Source: Lentzea atacamensis
GTDB lineage: Bacteria > Actinomycetota > Actinomycetes > Mycobacteriales > Pseudonocardiaceae
Direction of reading: 5' to 3'
DNA: 64,000 nucleotides
NCBI RefSeq assembly: GCF_003269295.1
Contig: NZ_QLTT01000001.1
Coordinates: 81,635-145,634, forward strand
The stretch's first letter is position 1; each line of letters opens with the position of its first letter. The notes beneath the pieces are model-generated. The model did not search any database and was not told the origin of the DNA. It saw only the letters and a program-made list of their open reading frames with translations. Below, piece after piece: positions 34,274-42,919 of this stretch. The position numbers were made by a program, and so were the translations under genes.

Positions 34274-36592
34274 ATGTTCGCGCCTGCCGACCCGCCAAGA
34301 CTCGGACAGTTCGACGGAAAACCCCTGCTCGAAGCTTTGCCTGACGCGCTGAACGACGACGGTTACTGGGGAGTGGCCACCGCTACCGCGCTCACCCTCA
34401 TCGCCCGCGGCCGGATCGTGCCCAGCGTGACCGGAGCAGGCCACGACACCTGGCGGATCGGACCCCTCGACCACGCCGACGAACTGCACCTGCGGCAGCT
34501 CGCGGCGCACGGAGACTACGACGAGCTGCGCCAGTTCCTCGACGCCGTCGCGGACGTGCTGCCGCGCACCGGAGCTGGACCGTTCGCCGGCGTCGAACCC
34601 CGCGAGGTGCCCGAGCTCAAGACGTGGGCGGACGAGCAGATCAAGCTCTCGTTGCGCATCGAGACGACGGACGACCTGCGGTTCCGCGCGATCGTGCAGG
34701 TCCGCGGCATCACCGACCCCTACCCGCGGGACGTGCGCGGCTCCGGCCGCGAGCTCGACGCCATCCGCGCGATCGGCCGCGCCACCTGGCCACCGCTGCA
34801 ACGCCTGCTCGACCAGGCCGAGCTCACCGACGACGAGGTCGCCGAGCTCCTCGGCACCGACATCGAGGTCCACTGGCCCAAGAACCTCACCACCTCGCTG
34901 TCCGCGAAGGCCGTCATCGGTGAGCCGAGCGGCAAGTTCACGGCAGACGACCTGCTGACGTTCAACTGGCAGCTGGCACTCGGCGGCTCGGCCCTGACCG
35001 ACGCCGAGATGGACGTCATCGCCGAAGCCAGCCGCCCGGTCGTCCGGCTGCGCGACCAGTGGGTGCTCGTCGACCCGAAGCTCAGGCAGAAGGCACGCCG
35101 GCAGCTCGCCCCGATCACCGCCGTCCAGGCCGTCACCGCCGCCCTCACCGGCACCGCGGTCATCGACGGCGAACACGTCGACGTCGCCCCGCACAGCCTC
35201 ACCACCGCGATCACCACCATCCCCGAGATCGAGCCACCCGCAGAGCTCCGGGCGACACTGCGCGACTACCAGCTCCACGGCCTGCGCTGGCTCGCCCACA
35301 TGACCGGCCTCGGCCTGGGCGCCTGCCTCGCCGACGACATGGGCCTCGGCAAGACCATCACGCTCATCGCCCTGCACCTGCACCGCCGCCACGAGAAGCC
35401 GACCCTGGTCGTCTGCCCGGCCTCACTGCTCGGCAACTGGGAACGCGAGATCCACCGGTTCGCCCCGGGAACCCCCGTCACCCGCTACCACGGTCCACAA
35501 CGGACGCTCGCCGACACCGGCGTCGTGCTCACCACCTACGGCACCATGCGCCTGGACGCCGAGGCACTGCGCAACCACAGCTGGGGCATGGTCGTCGCCG
35601 ACGAGGCCCAGCACGTCAAGAACCCGCACTCCGGCACCGCCAAAGCACTGCGCTCGATCCCCGCCGCCGCCCGCGTCGCGTTGTCCGGCACCCCGGTCGA
35701 GAACTCGCTGGCCGAGCTGTGGTCCATCCTGGACTGGACGACACCGGGCCTGCTCGGCACGCACCGCGCGTTCCGCACCCGCTGGCCAGAACCCGACGAC
35801 ACTCTCGCCAAGGTCGTCAAACCGTTCCTGCTGCGCCGCCGCAAGTCCGACCCCGGCGTCGCCCCGGAACTGCCCGCGAAGACCGAGACCGACCTGCCCG
35901 TCTCGCTCACCGCCGAGCAGGCGGCCCTGTACGAGGCGCTGACCAGGGAGATCCTCGACCAGATCGCGGGCAGCGACGGCATGGCCCGGCGCGGTCTCGT
36001 GCTCAAGCTGCTGACCGGTCTCAAGCAGATCTGCAACCACCCGTCGCACTACCTCGGCCACTCCACGTTGCAGGGCACGTCCGGCAAGCTCGACCTGCTC
36101 GACGAACTGCTCGGCACGATCGTCGCAGAGGAAGGCTCGGTGCTGATCTTCACCCAGTACGTCGGCATGGCCCGCCTGCTCGAACAGCACATCAAGCAGC
36201 CCACGCGCTTCCTGCACGGCGGCATCCCCGTGCCCCGGCGCGAGCAGATGGTCGACGACTTTCAGCAGGGCCGCGCCCCGGTCTTCCTGCTGTCGCTCAA
36301 GGCCGCCGGCACCGGGCTCAACCTCACCAGGGCCGACCACGTGATCCACTTCGACCGCTGGTGGAACCCCGCGGTCGAGGACCAGGCCACCGACCGCGCC
36401 TACCGCATCGGCCAGACCAGGCCGGTCCAGGTCCACAAGCTCGTCACCGAGGGCACCGTCGAGGAACGCATCGCCGCGCTGCTGCAGGACAAGCGCGACC
36501 TCGCCGACGCCGTCCTGCACGGGGGAGAGGCCGCCTTCACCGAACTGACCGACGCAGAACTCGCCGAACTCGTCCAGCTCAGGAGCCTCTAG
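34274..36592 (+). CDS. SNF2-family ATP-dependent helicase/translocase
   Basis: 772-residue SNF2/HepA-type DNA translocase. An N-terminal region of about 320 residues of unknown fold is followed by the RecA pair: DDMGLGKT (Walker A), VVADEAQHVKN (DEAQ), LSGTPVEN, then LIFTQYV, LKAAGTGLN, HFDRWWNPAVEDQATDRAYRIGQT. In the cell it would remodel protein-DNA complexes. Shorter than typical actinobacterial versions near 950 residues, mainly at the N-terminus. The stop is directly followed by a SWIM protein start, and the two are probably partners. Controlled by the TetR operator. Confidence 0.93.
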   Translation: MFAPADPPRLGQFDGKPLLEALPDALNDDGYWGVATATALTLIARGRIVPSVTGAGHDTWRIGPLDHADELHLRQLAAHGDYDELRQFLDAVADVLPRTGAGPFAGVEPREVPELKTWADEQIKLSLRIETTDDLRFRAIVQVRGITDPYPRDVRGSGRELDAIRAIGRATWPPLQRLLDQAELTDDEVAELLGTDIEVHWPKNLTTSLSAKAVIGEPSGKFTADDLLTFNWQLALGGSALTDAEMDVIAEASRPVVRLRDQWVLVDPKLRQKARRQLAPITAVQAVTAALTGTAVIDGEHVDVAPHSLTTAITTIPEIEPPAELRATLRDYQLHGLRWLAHMTGLGLGACLADDMGLGKTITLIALHLHRRHEKPTLVVCPASLLGNWEREIHRFAPGTPVTRYHGPQRTLADTGVVLTTYGTMRLDAEALRNHSWGMVVADEAQHVKNPHSGTAKALRSIPAAARVALSGTPVENSLAELWSILDWTTPGLLGTHRAFRTRWPEPDDTLAKVVKPFLLRRRKSDPGVAPELPAKTETDLPVSLTAEQAALYEALTREILDQIAGSDGMARRGLVLKLLTGLKQICNHPSHYLGHSTLQGTSGKLDLLDELLGTIVAEEGSVLIFTQYVGMARLLEQHIKQPTRFLHGGIPVPRREQMVDDFQQGRAPVFLLSLKAAGTGLNLTRADHVIHFDRWWNPAVEDQATDRAYRIGQTRPVQVHKLVTEGTVEERIAALLQDKRDLADAVLHGGEAAFTELTDAELAELVQLRSL

Positions 36593-37351
36593 ATGACCGC
36601 ACGCGGATTCGCCGCGTTCCCCAAGGTGAAACGCCGCGTCGCCACCACCTGGTGGGGCAAGGCCTGGGTCAAGGCACTGGAGGACACCGCCCTCGACACC
36701 ACCCTGCTGCGCCTGGGCCGCCGCTACGCCCACGCCGGCGTCGTCGGCCCGATCACCGTCAGCCCCGGCCGCCTGCACGCCCAGGTGCACGACGACGACA
36801 CGGTCTACAGCACCACGGTCCTCGTGCCCGAGCTGACGGAAGTCCAATGGGGACGGTTCCTCGACCGCGTCGCCGAACACGCCGGGCACATCGCCGCCCT
36901 GCTGGACAACGACATGCCGCGCGATCTCGTCGCGGCCGCAGAAGAGTCCGGTGTGGACCTGCTGCCCGGCATCGGCGACCTCGAACCCGGCTGCGACTGC
37001 GAGGGCTGGGAGCTGCCGTGCCGGCACGCCGCCGCGCTCGCGTTCCAGGTCGGCTGGCTGCTCGACGCGGACCCGTTCGTGCTGCTGCTGTTGAAGGGCA
37101 AGCCGGAGCAGGAACTCCTCGACGCGCTCAAGCAACGGGTCGCGGGGCCCGTCGGGACCAGAACACCTGTGGTGGTTTCGCGCGACGTCGCAGGTCAGCT
37201 GCCCGCGAAACCCGGCCTTCCGGCCACCACACCTGTGGTGCTCGCGGTCGAGCCGCCACCGGGGTACGACGCTGCGGAACTGACGGCGCTGATGGAGATC
37301 GCGGCGAAGCGGGCACGCGCGCTGCTGCGGTCCGGCACTCTGGATGAGTGA
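36593..37351 (+). CDS. SWIM zinc-finger protein
   Basis: 252-residue protein with a SWIM zinc finger (CDCEGWELPCRHAAAL, pattern CxCxnCxH) and an N-terminal region with WWGKAWVKALEDTALDTT...RLGRRYAHAG. SWIM fingers bind DNA or proteins and this family is found beside SNF2 helicases in many actinobacteria. The ATG immediately follows the SNF2 stop, with no spacer. The stop overlaps the GTG of the next gene (GTGA). C-terminal helix (DAAELTALMEIAAKRARALL) may pair with the helicase. Confidence 0.9.
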   Translation: MTARGFAAFPKVKRRVATTWWGKAWVKALEDTALDTTLLRLGRRYAHAGVVGPITVSPGRLHAQVHDDDTVYSTTVLVPELTEVQWGRFLDRVAEHAGHIAALLDNDMPRDLVAAAEESGVDLLPGIGDLEPGCDCEGWELPCRHAAALAFQVGWLLDADPFVLLLLKGKPEQELLDALKQRVAGPVGTRTPVVVSRDVAGQLPAKPGLPATTPVVLAVEPPPGYDAAELTALMEIAAKRARALLRSGTLDE

Positions 37352-37887
37352 TCAGCGAGAAGCAGAAGATGATGAACGGGCAGCTGTACAAGGACTCCGA
37401 CCCCGCACTGGTCGCCGAACGCCGTCGCGCACAGCAGCTCGTGGACGAGTTCAACGCCACCCGCGACGACGCCGTCATCAAGGAGCTCCTGGGGTCCATC
37501 GGCGAGGACTCGTGGGTCATGCCGCGGTTCCAGTGCGACTACGGCTACCAGATCCACCTGGGCTCCAACAGCTTCCTCAACTACGACGCCATCCTGATGG
37601 ACTGCGCCACGATCACCATCGGTGATGACGTCTCCATCGGCCCGCGCGCGCAGCTGCTCACCGCGCTCCACCCGATCGAGGACCACGAAGCCCGCCGTCA
37701 GCGCTTCGAGACCGCCGCGCCGATCACCATCGGGAACAACGTGTGGCTCGGCGGCGGCGTCATCGTCTGCGCGGGCGTGACCATCGGCGACAACGCGGTG
37801 ATCGGCGCGGGCAGCGTCGTCACCCGTGACATCCCTCCGCGCGTGCTCGCCGTTGGCAACCCGTGCAAGGTGATCCGTGACCTTTGA
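37348..37887 (+). CDS. Maltose O-acetyltransferase-like enzyme
   Basis: 179-residue left-handed beta-helix acetyltransferase of the Maa/NodL group: KMMNGQLYKDSDPALVAERRRAQQLVDEFN at the N-terminus (the Maa N-terminal domain, given here by its ends), DYGYQIHLGSNSFLNYDAILMD, the hexapeptide repeats IGDDVSIGP and IGNNVWLGGGV, and IGAGSVVTRDIPP. Uses acetyl-CoA to acetylate sugars or related alcohols in the cytoplasm. Start overlaps the SWIM stop. Coupling to DNA-linked genes is unusual and unexplained. Confidence 0.92.
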   Translation: MISEKQKMMNGQLYKDSDPALVAERRRAQQLVDEFNATRDDAVIKELLGSIGEDSWVMPRFQCDYGYQIHLGSNSFLNYDAILMDCATITIGDDVSIGPRAQLLTALHPIEDHEARRQRFETAAPITIGNNVWLGGGVIVCAGVTIGDNAVIGAGSVVTRDIPPRVLAVGNPCKVIRDL

Positions 37888-38653
37888 GCGGGCGATCGAG
37901 CACGTCACAGCACGCTCGCGCGGCGGTCCGCTGCCACGCGAGCTGCGCGTGACGCTCAACTTCCACCCCGGTCGCGGCGTGCTCGAAGCCCTGGCTCGCG
38001 ACGGCGTCTACCGCTCCCAGTTCGAGACCGGCACCAGCAACGGCGGCCTCACCGCCCACCCCGGCGGTGCCCGCTGGGACTGGGAGAGCCGTCTGTTCGG
38101 TGGCGCCTACGACACCGCGAACCCCGCCGACCGCCCCAAGTACGGCGCGCTCAACCACCGTCGGCTGCCCTGCGGCGGCGCGCCCAGGTTCGGCTCGGCG
38201 CACCTGCGGCTGAAGGAGGACGTCCTCGACCGCACGACCTTCTGCTACCCGGACAGCGTCTTCGAGCCCGTCCACTTCGGCACCGCGCAACGGTTCGCGC
38301 TGATCGAACTGGCCGACGCCGACGACCGCGGCCCGCTCGACGACTACATCGAGGCCCACGTCCACGGCCCCGTCACGCTCGACGACGTGGAAGCCCTCGT
38401 GCTGGACCCGAGCTTCACCGGCGACATCGGCCTGCCGTGCCCGGTCGAACGGCACGACGGCTTCCGGCTGTCCACAGAGGAGCTCCAGCGCAACGCGGAC
38501 TTCCGCACCCCGGAGTCCGTCGCACTGGGACTGGAGATCGCCGAGGGCGGGTTCGTCGACCCGCACATCCTCGAGAACGCCGACGCGCCACCACAGGTCG
38601 TCAAACACCTGTGGCACCACCTCGCCCGGTTCGGTTACGCAGGCCGCCGGTAG
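37877..38653 (+). CDS. DUF3626 domain protein
   Basis: 258-residue DUF3626 protein: VTLNFHPGRGVLEALARDGVYRSQFETGTSNGGLT is represented by FHPGRGVLEALARDG and YRSQFETGTSNGG, followed by RPKYGALNHR and FGSAHLRLK. No known activity. The YRSQFETGTSNG and RPKYGALN patterns are faintly like active-site strands of ADP-ribosyltransferase-fold enzymes, but that is a guess. GTG start overlaps the acetyltransferase by 11 bases. Last gene of the SNF2-SWIM-acetyltransferase-DUF3626 run. Confidence 0.85.
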   Translation: MTFERAIEHVTARSRGGPLPRELRVTLNFHPGRGVLEALARDGVYRSQFETGTSNGGLTAHPGGARWDWESRLFGGAYDTANPADRPKYGALNHRRLPCGGAPRFGSAHLRLKEDVLDRTTFCYPDSVFEPVHFGTAQRFALIELADADDRGPLDDYIEAHVHGPVTLDDVEALVLDPSFTGDIGLPCPVERHDGFRLSTEELQRNADFRTPESVALGLEIAEGGFVDPHILENADAPPQVVKHLWHHLARFGYAGRR

Positions 38654-38747
38654 ATCGTCGATCCGCACGTCCGTGAACGCGAGTCCGGCGACGACCACCG
38701 GGACACCGGATGCCCAAACATGACGTCCGGGCACCCGGCCACGTTCA

Positions 38748-39716
38748 TCAGCTCAGGTAGAGCGACGCCAGCCGCCGCACCACCGCGGTGACCTGGTCGC
38801 GCAGCTCGTCCGGCGCCAGCACCTCCACGTCGCCGCCCATCCGCAGCAACATGCCCGTCGCGTGCCCGACCGACTCGATGGGGATCGTCACCCGCACCCA
38901 CCCGTCGTCGTCCACAGCGGACTCCTCGGCCGCCCGCGCCACCGCGGGCAGCACGTTCGACGAGAGCGACTCGAAGCCGCGCGGCGACAACCGGATCACC
39001 GCCTCCCCGGTGTACTGGCGGGCCTGGAAGTCCTCCAGCGACGCCGTCCAGTGCGCGGCGAGATCGAACCCGGCTGGCCGCTCGAACGACTCGTCGAGCA
39101 CGGAGGCCGCCTGGATCTGCGACACCCGGTAGGTGGAGATCCGCGACGAACCCTGAGCCACCAGGTACCAGCGGCCGGCCTTCAGGACCAGCCCCAACGG
39201 CCGCAGCACGCGCGTCACCTCCTCCGGTGCCTGCCACCGCCGGTAGGAGACCTCCAGCAGCCGTGAGCGCCACACCGCGTCGGCCACGAGCTCCAGGAAC
39301 GGCGAGCGCTCCGGGTCGTAGTACCAGGCAGGCGCGTCGAGGTGGAACCGCTCCGCCATGTGGGACGCCCGGTCGCGCATGGGCGACGGCAGCGCCGCCA
39401 TCAGCTTGAGCTGCGCCGCCGACACCGCGTCACCGAGACCCAGCTCGGCGGCCGGCCCCGGCAGCCCCGCCAGGAACAGCGACTCCGCCTCCTGCTCGGT
39501 CAGCCCCGTCAGCCGGGTGCGATAGCCGTCGAGGAGCTGGTAGCCGCCGGCGGGACCCGCGTCGCCGTAGAGCGGCACCCCGGCCGCGTGCAGCGACTCC
39601 ACGTCCCGGTAGATCGTGCGGACCGACACCTCCAGCTCGTCGGCCAACGCCTGCGCGGTCATCCGCCCCTTCGTCTGCAGCAGGAGCAACAACGACACCA
39701 ACCGGCTCGCACGCAC
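38748..39716 (-). CDS. WYL-domain transcriptional regulator (YafY type)
   Basis: 322-residue regulator with an N-terminal HTH (MRASRLVSLLLLLQTKGRM, ALADELEVSVRTIYRDVESL) and a WYL domain (VLRPLGLVLKAGRWYLVAQ, with STYRVSQIQAASVL) and WCX region. WYL proteins sense nucleic-acid or related ligands and activate or repress; PafBC is a related pair. The GTG at 39716 fits the CAGTGT box 7 bases before it and relatives that begin with MRASRL. Divergent from the gene at 39766. The inverted repeat CACTGCCA/TGTCAGTG lies between. Confidence 0.92.
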   Translation of the reverse strand: MRASRLVSLLLLLQTKGRMTAQALADELEVSVRTIYRDVESLHAAGVPLYGDAGPAGGYQLLDGYRTRLTGLTEQEAESLFLAGLPGPAAELGLGDAVSAAQLKLMAALPSPMRDRASHMAERFHLDAPAWYYDPERSPFLELVADAVWRSRLLEVSYRRWQAPEEVTRVLRPLGLVLKAGRWYLVAQGSSRISTYRVSQIQAASVLDESFERPAGFDLAAHWTASLEDFQARQYTGEAVIRLSPRGFESLSSNVLPAVARAAEESAVDDDGWVRVTIPIESVGHATGMLLRMGGDVEVLAPDELRDQVTAVVRRLASLYLS

Positions 39717-39724
39717 GCGGAACA

Positions 39725-39745
39725 CACTGCCACAAGGTGTCAGTG
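39725..39745. promoter_or_regulatory. WYL regulator operator
   Basis: CACTGCCA-CAAGG-TGTCAGTG, 8-bp inverted repeat with one mismatch and a 5-base spacer, in the 49-base gap between the WYL gene and the divergent 39766 gene. Confidence 0.55.
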
Positions 39746-39759
39746 ATAGCTCATATGTT
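39738..39759 (+). promoter_or_regulatory. RecA-NDp/PafBC-like promoter of 39766 gene
   Basis: TGTCAGTG, 8 bases, TATGTT, then 6 bases to ATG. This matches the PafBC consensus TTGTCRGTG-N8-TANNNT except for its first base. Predicts a leaderless transcript. Confidence 0.58.
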
Positions 39760-39765
39760 CGACGC

Positions 39766-40242
39766 ATGGCTTTCTACGAGAAGGAGCTGGCGGTCAAGGA
39801 ACCGCTGGTCATCGCGGGCAGGCACGTCAAGCGCTACGAGGTCGTCACTCCCGGCCTCGAGATCACCGACGACATCCGCGCGGCCGCCTACGCGTTCCTG
39901 CCCAAGATCTACCCGGACTTCGACGACCCGACCCCGCCCGCCACGGTCACCGTGCTGCACCGCAGTGCCGCGGGCATGTACCTCAACGCCTACAACTGGG
40001 TCTGGGACAACGTCCTGCACTGCCGCACCGCGGTGTCCGGCGACCAGCCGTTCCTCGGCTCGACCGACCCCGACCTCACACACTTCAGCGTCATCCCGAA
40101 GGACCTCATCGGCTGCGTGTGGGAGCTGCCGCCGTTGTCGCACGAACGCACCGCGTGGGTGCGGCACGTGCTGGATCCCGACGAGCCCGACTTCGAGTCG
40201 TACCTGCTGGACACGATGGCCGAGGGACTGGTGGGCAGATGA
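39766..40242 (+). CDS. Hypothetical protein, WYL-linked
   Basis: 158-residue protein of no named family that I recognise. N-terminus MAFYEKELAVKEPLVIAGRHV; conserved-looking WVWDNVLHC, then HFSVIPKDLIGCVWELPPL and a C-terminal DEPDFESYLLDTMAEGL. No signal peptide or membrane segment, so cytoplasmic. Start ATG with PafBC-like promoter 6 bases upstream, strongly suggesting stress-responsive or WYL-dependent expression. The neighbouring DUF2087 gene is downstream. Confidence 0.75.
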   Translation: MAFYEKELAVKEPLVIAGRHVKRYEVVTPGLEITDDIRAAAYAFLPKIYPDFDDPTPPATVTVLHRSAAGMYLNAYNWVWDNVLHCRTAVSGDQPFLGSTDPDLTHFSVIPKDLIGCVWELPPLSHERTAWVRHVLDPDEPDFESYLLDTMAEGLVGR

Positions 40243-40303
40243 GGGACTGGCAGGGGGCGCCGTCCCGCTGAAATCGGTGGACGGCGGCGTTAGGTTCGCA
40301 GGC

Positions 40304-40807
40304 ATGACCACTCCGGAAACCGTTGTGCGCGTGCTGGCCGAACCGTCGAGGCTGCGGGCGTTCGCCGCCGTCGTCCTCGGTGCGGGAACCCTGGCCGACG
40401 TCGCCGCCGCGTCCGGGCTGTCGGTCAAGGACGCCGGCACCGCACTGCGCAAGCTCCGCGAGGCCGGGCTGGTCGAGGGGGACCCGGCCCGGCCTGCCGA
40501 CCTGAAGCCGCTGGCCGCGACGCTCACCGAGCCGATGCCCGCCGACGGGCTGGCGCCGTTCGTGCGCGGCGACAGGCTGATCTCGCTGCCGGTCGCGCAC
40601 GACCGCCGCCGCAAGATCCTCGAGCACATCGCGTCCAAGGCGTTCGTGCCGCAGACGTACTACGAGGAGAACGAGATCAACGAGCGGCTGCAGGCGTGGT
40701 GCGAGGGCGGGGAGATCGACCACGTCACCATCCGCCGCTACCTCGTGGATCTCGGGCTGCTGGAGCGCGGCGGAGGCCTCTACCAGGCTCAACCCCTGCC
40801 GATGTAA
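40304..40807 (+). CDS. DUF2087 domain regulator-like protein
   Basis: 167-residue protein with an N-terminal winged-helix (ArsR-like) part ([42 protein letters not shown]) followed by the DUF2087 region ([50 protein letters not shown]). DUF2087 is a DNA-binding-associated domain of unknown role. ATG 7 bases after TAGGTT (leaderless). Ends 19 bases inside the convergent SDR gene. Probably a transcription factor with unknown targets. Confidence 0.88.
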   Translation: MTTPETVVRVLAEPSRLRAFAAVVLGAGTLADVAAASGLSVKDAGTALRKLREAGLVEGDPARPADLKPLAATLTEPMPADGLAPFVRGDRLISLPVAHDRRRKILEHIASKAFVPQTYYEENEINERLQAWCEGGEIDHVTIRRYLVDLGLLERGGGLYQAQPLPM

Positions 40808-41520
40808 GGCATGGTCGTGGCCATCACGGTCATGAACTGCACGTTCGCGTTGAGCGGCAGCTGAGCCTGGTACAGCACCGCGTCGGCCACGTGCTGCACG
40901 TCGAACGTCGGCTCCGGCCTGGTCTCGAAGTTCGCCTGCAGCACGCCCTGGCCCATCCGCTCGGTCAGCGCCGTCGCGGCGTTGCCGATGTCGATCTGTC
41001 CGCACGCGATGTTGTGCGCGCGGCCCTCCAGCGACAGCGACCTGGTCAGCCCGGTCATCGCGTGTTTGGTCGCGTTGTACGCCACCGCGTGCGGGCGCGG
41101 CACCGTCGCCGAGATCGAGCCGTTGTTGATGATCCGGCCACCGCCGCCGGTCTTCATCACCCTGAACGCCTCGCGGGCGCACAGGAACGCGCCGGTCAGG
41201 TTCACACCGACGACCTTCTCCCACGCGCTGAGGCTGAAGTCCTCGATCGGCGTGGCGCGGACGTTCGTGCCCGCGTTGTTGAACAGCACGTCCACGCGTC
41301 CCCACCGCTCGACCACGGCCGCGAACAACGCGACGACCGAGTCCTCACGCGACACATCGGTCGGTACAACCAGGGCGGTCTCGGCGAAACCCTCGGCGGT
41401 CTCGTGCAGCGCGTCCTCGCGCCGCCCGGCCAACGCCACCTGGAATCCCGCAGCCAGCAGGGTTCGCGCCGCCGCACGACCCACGCCGGAACCCGCTCCC
41501 GTCACAACCGCGACCGCCAT
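40789..41520 (-). CDS. Short-chain dehydrogenase/reductase
   Basis: 243-residue SDR enzyme. Motifs: [13 protein letters not shown] (cofactor loop), [19 protein letters not shown] (catalytic Ser) and YNATKHA (Tyr-Lys). The absence of an acidic residue after the second beta strand (AGRRED) suggests NADPH preference. Reduces or oxidises a small alcohol/carbonyl; the substrate is unknown. ATG ([10 protein letters not shown]) is chosen; a 5'-extended frame is a shadow. Divergent from the microprotein gene at 41582. Confidence 0.92.
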   Translation of the reverse strand: MAVAVVTGAGSGVGRAAARTLLAAGFQVALAGRREDALHETAEGFAETALVVPTDVSREDSVVALFAAVVERWGRVDVLFNNAGTNVRATPIEDFSLSAWEKVVGVNLTGAFLCAREAFRVMKTGGGGRIINNGSISATVPRPHAVAYNATKHAMTGLTRSLSLEGRAHNIACGQIDIGNAATALTERMGQGVLQANFETRPEPTFDVQHVADAVLYQAQLPLNANVQFMTVMATTMPYIGRG

Positions 41521-41581
41521 CGGTGATCTCCCCTCGATCCAGTGATTGTGGTCAGTGTCCCGTGTGGAGTAATTACCTTGC

Positions 41582-41809
41582 GTGGAGTGTGAAGAGGACA
41601 GCTGCCTGCTGTGTGGCGGCACGGGGACCATGTCGTGGCAGCAACCCGTTCCGGGGCCGGAAGGGCTTGTGCTGCACGAGATGTCGCACCCGTGCCCCCG
41701 TGGCTGTTCGGGCTGGTGGAAGCTTCCGAACGGTGACCGCGGAGGCGTCGTCGCAGGGAATGTCGCACGTGCCAACGAGATTCCGGCGGGACCGTCCACC
41801 ACGGCCTGA
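41582..41809 (+). CDS. Small Cys-rich zinc-knuckle protein
   Basis: 75-residue protein starting with GTG ([17 protein letters not shown]), with a CxxCxGxG knuckle of the DnaJ type and a second Cys pair in [11 protein letters not shown]. Probably binds one zinc. A TAATTA box lies 6 bases upstream, giving a leaderless start. Function unknown; similar small actinobacterial proteins exist but I cannot name the family. A second, smaller knuckle protein follows at 41907. Confidence 0.6.
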   Translation: MECEEDSCLLCGGTGTMSWQQPVPGPEGLVLHEMSHPCPRGCSGWWKLPNGDRGGVVAGNVARANEIPAGPSTTA

Positions 41810-41906
41810 TCACCGAGCGTGAACAGTGGGGGTCACCCATTATTGTCGGGACGGTCCCTGCTTGGCGGCTGCGTCCACTCGGAGTAGAAGCGGACACTGT
41901 TGTTCT

Positions 41907-42002
41907 GTGAAGGAGTGCAGCCGTTGCCTTGGTTCTGGGCTCAACGAGGACCGGACCGCCTGCCGGGTCTGCGGTGGGATCGGTCAGGTCCCCGACCGGT
42001 AG
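41907..42002 (+). CDS. 31-residue double zinc-knuckle microprotein
   Basis: GTG-started frame of 31 codons: MKECSRCLGSGLNEDR then TACRVCGGIGQVPDR, that is two CxxCxGxG motifs 13 residues apart, exactly one DnaJ-type zinc site, and nothing else. The spacing and complete absence of waste argue for a real gene. The upstream region has a possible -10 but no ribosome site. Too short for routine gene callers. Might act as a zinc-carrying chaperone fragment or RNA-binding peptide; function unknown. Confidence 0.55.
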   Translation: MKECSRCLGSGLNEDRTACRVCGGIGQVPDR

Positions 42003-42008
42003 CCGAGG

Positions 42009-42224
42009 CTATTTCTTCGTCATCAGGGTCGGGCCGAGGATCCGGCGGGCGATCCGCCGTGTCAGCGACTTCGGCTGGCGTGCGGGCGCCGGCCTGGGCG
42101 CCGGGGGAGCCTCCACGGGAGTGGTGGCGGGGATGGTTGCCGCTTCCGGTTCCTTGGTCGTCGTGATCTTCGCGAACACCTGGGTCTCCGGCTCAACACT
42201 GCCGGGCTGCTGCTCGATCGGCAC
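42009..42224 (-). CDS. Small Pro/Ala-rich basic protein
   Basis: 71-residue protein (GTG start, MPIEQQPGSVEPETQV) with an acidic start, a Pro/Ala linker (PVEAPPAPRPAPARQP) and a basic amphipathic end, SLTRRIARRILGPTLMTKK. CAAGAT lies 6 bases before the GTG. No family recognised. The charged C-terminal helix could bind membrane or nucleic acid. It lies 6 bases from the convergent microprotein gene, and its reality is uncertain. Confidence 0.4.
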   Translation of the reverse strand: MPIEQQPGSVEPETQVFAKITTTKEPEAATIPATTPVEAPPAPRPAPARQPKSLTRRIARRILGPTLMTKK

Positions 42225-42284
42225 GCGAAGATCTTGCCATCGCGGTTCCGCGCGCCTTCCGTGAGGGGTTACGCCCTGGTACGG

Positions 42285-42300
42285 CGTGACCCACGTCACG
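42285..42300. promoter_or_regulatory. Inverted repeat before ECF sigma gene
   Basis: CGTGAC-CCAC-GTCACG, a perfect 6-bp inverted repeat, 37 bases before the ECF sigma start; a second, GCACACTGTGC, follows at about 42303. Role unknown. Confidence 0.35.
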
Positions 42301-42337
42301 CAGCACACTGTGCGGTGACGGCCCCAGGCGGAGTGTG

Positions 42338-42919
42338 ATGACTGAGACGACCGAGCGTGCGGACGTGGGGCCGCCGCCGGACGCGCAACTGTGGGAACAG
42401 ATCGCCCGAGGTGACCACGCCGCGTTCACCGAGCTCTTCGAACGCCACGCCGAGGCCGTGTGGAACTACGCCTACCGGCTGACCGCCTCCTGGTCGCAGG
42501 CGGAGGACCTGCTCTCCGCGACCTTCCTGACGGCCTGGCGCAAGCGCGGCGAGGCCCAGCTGGTGCGCGACTCCGCCCTGCCCTGGCTCTACACCGTGAC
42601 GGCGAACCGCGTCCGCACCGAGTGGCGCGCGTCCCGCAGAGCGGTGCGGCTGGTCGCGAGGCTCGCCCCGCAGCACGAGCGCGACCACGCCGACGAGGTC
42701 GCCGCCCGCACCGACGCCCAGCGCCGCCTCGCCCTGGTGGTGGCGGCCATCGCGAAGCTGCCGCCGTCCGAGCGGGAGATCGCCCAGCTGTGCCTGCTCG
42801 GCGACGTCTCGACCGCCGACGCCGCCACGCTCCTCGGCATCGCCGAGTCGAGCGTCCGCGCCCGCGTCTCCCGCACCCGTGCCCACCTGCGCGAGCTGAC
42901 CTCGGAGGACACGCCGTGA
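42338..42919 (+). CDS. ECF RNA polymerase sigma factor (SigE-like)
   Basis: 193-residue ECF sigma: region 2 (WEQIARGDHAAFTELFERHAEAVWNYAYRLTAS, given by FTELFERHAEAVWNYAYR), WLYTVTANRVRTEWRAS, and region 4 (IAKLPPSEREIAQLCLLGDVSTADAATLLGIAESSV, given by LPPSEREIAQLCLLGD). I prefer ATG at 42338 over the GTG one codon earlier, since GGCGGAG lies 4 bases before it. The GTG of the next gene overlaps the stop, so the membrane partner is co-translated and likely controls it. Confidence 0.9.
   Translation: MTETTERADVGPPPDAQLWEQIARGDHAAFTELFERHAEAVWNYAYRLTASWSQAEDLLSATFLTAWRKRGEAQLVRDSALPWLYTVTANRVRTEWRASRRAVRLVARLAPQHERDHADEVAARTDAQRRLALVVAAIAKLPPSEREIAQLCLLGDVSTADAATLLGIAESSVRARVSRTRAHLRELTSEDTP

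Noticed and set aside
37877..38653. DUF3626 as an ADP-ribosyltransferase toxin
   Set aside because: Only a faint pattern resemblance and no confirmed catalytic triad; left as unknown function.
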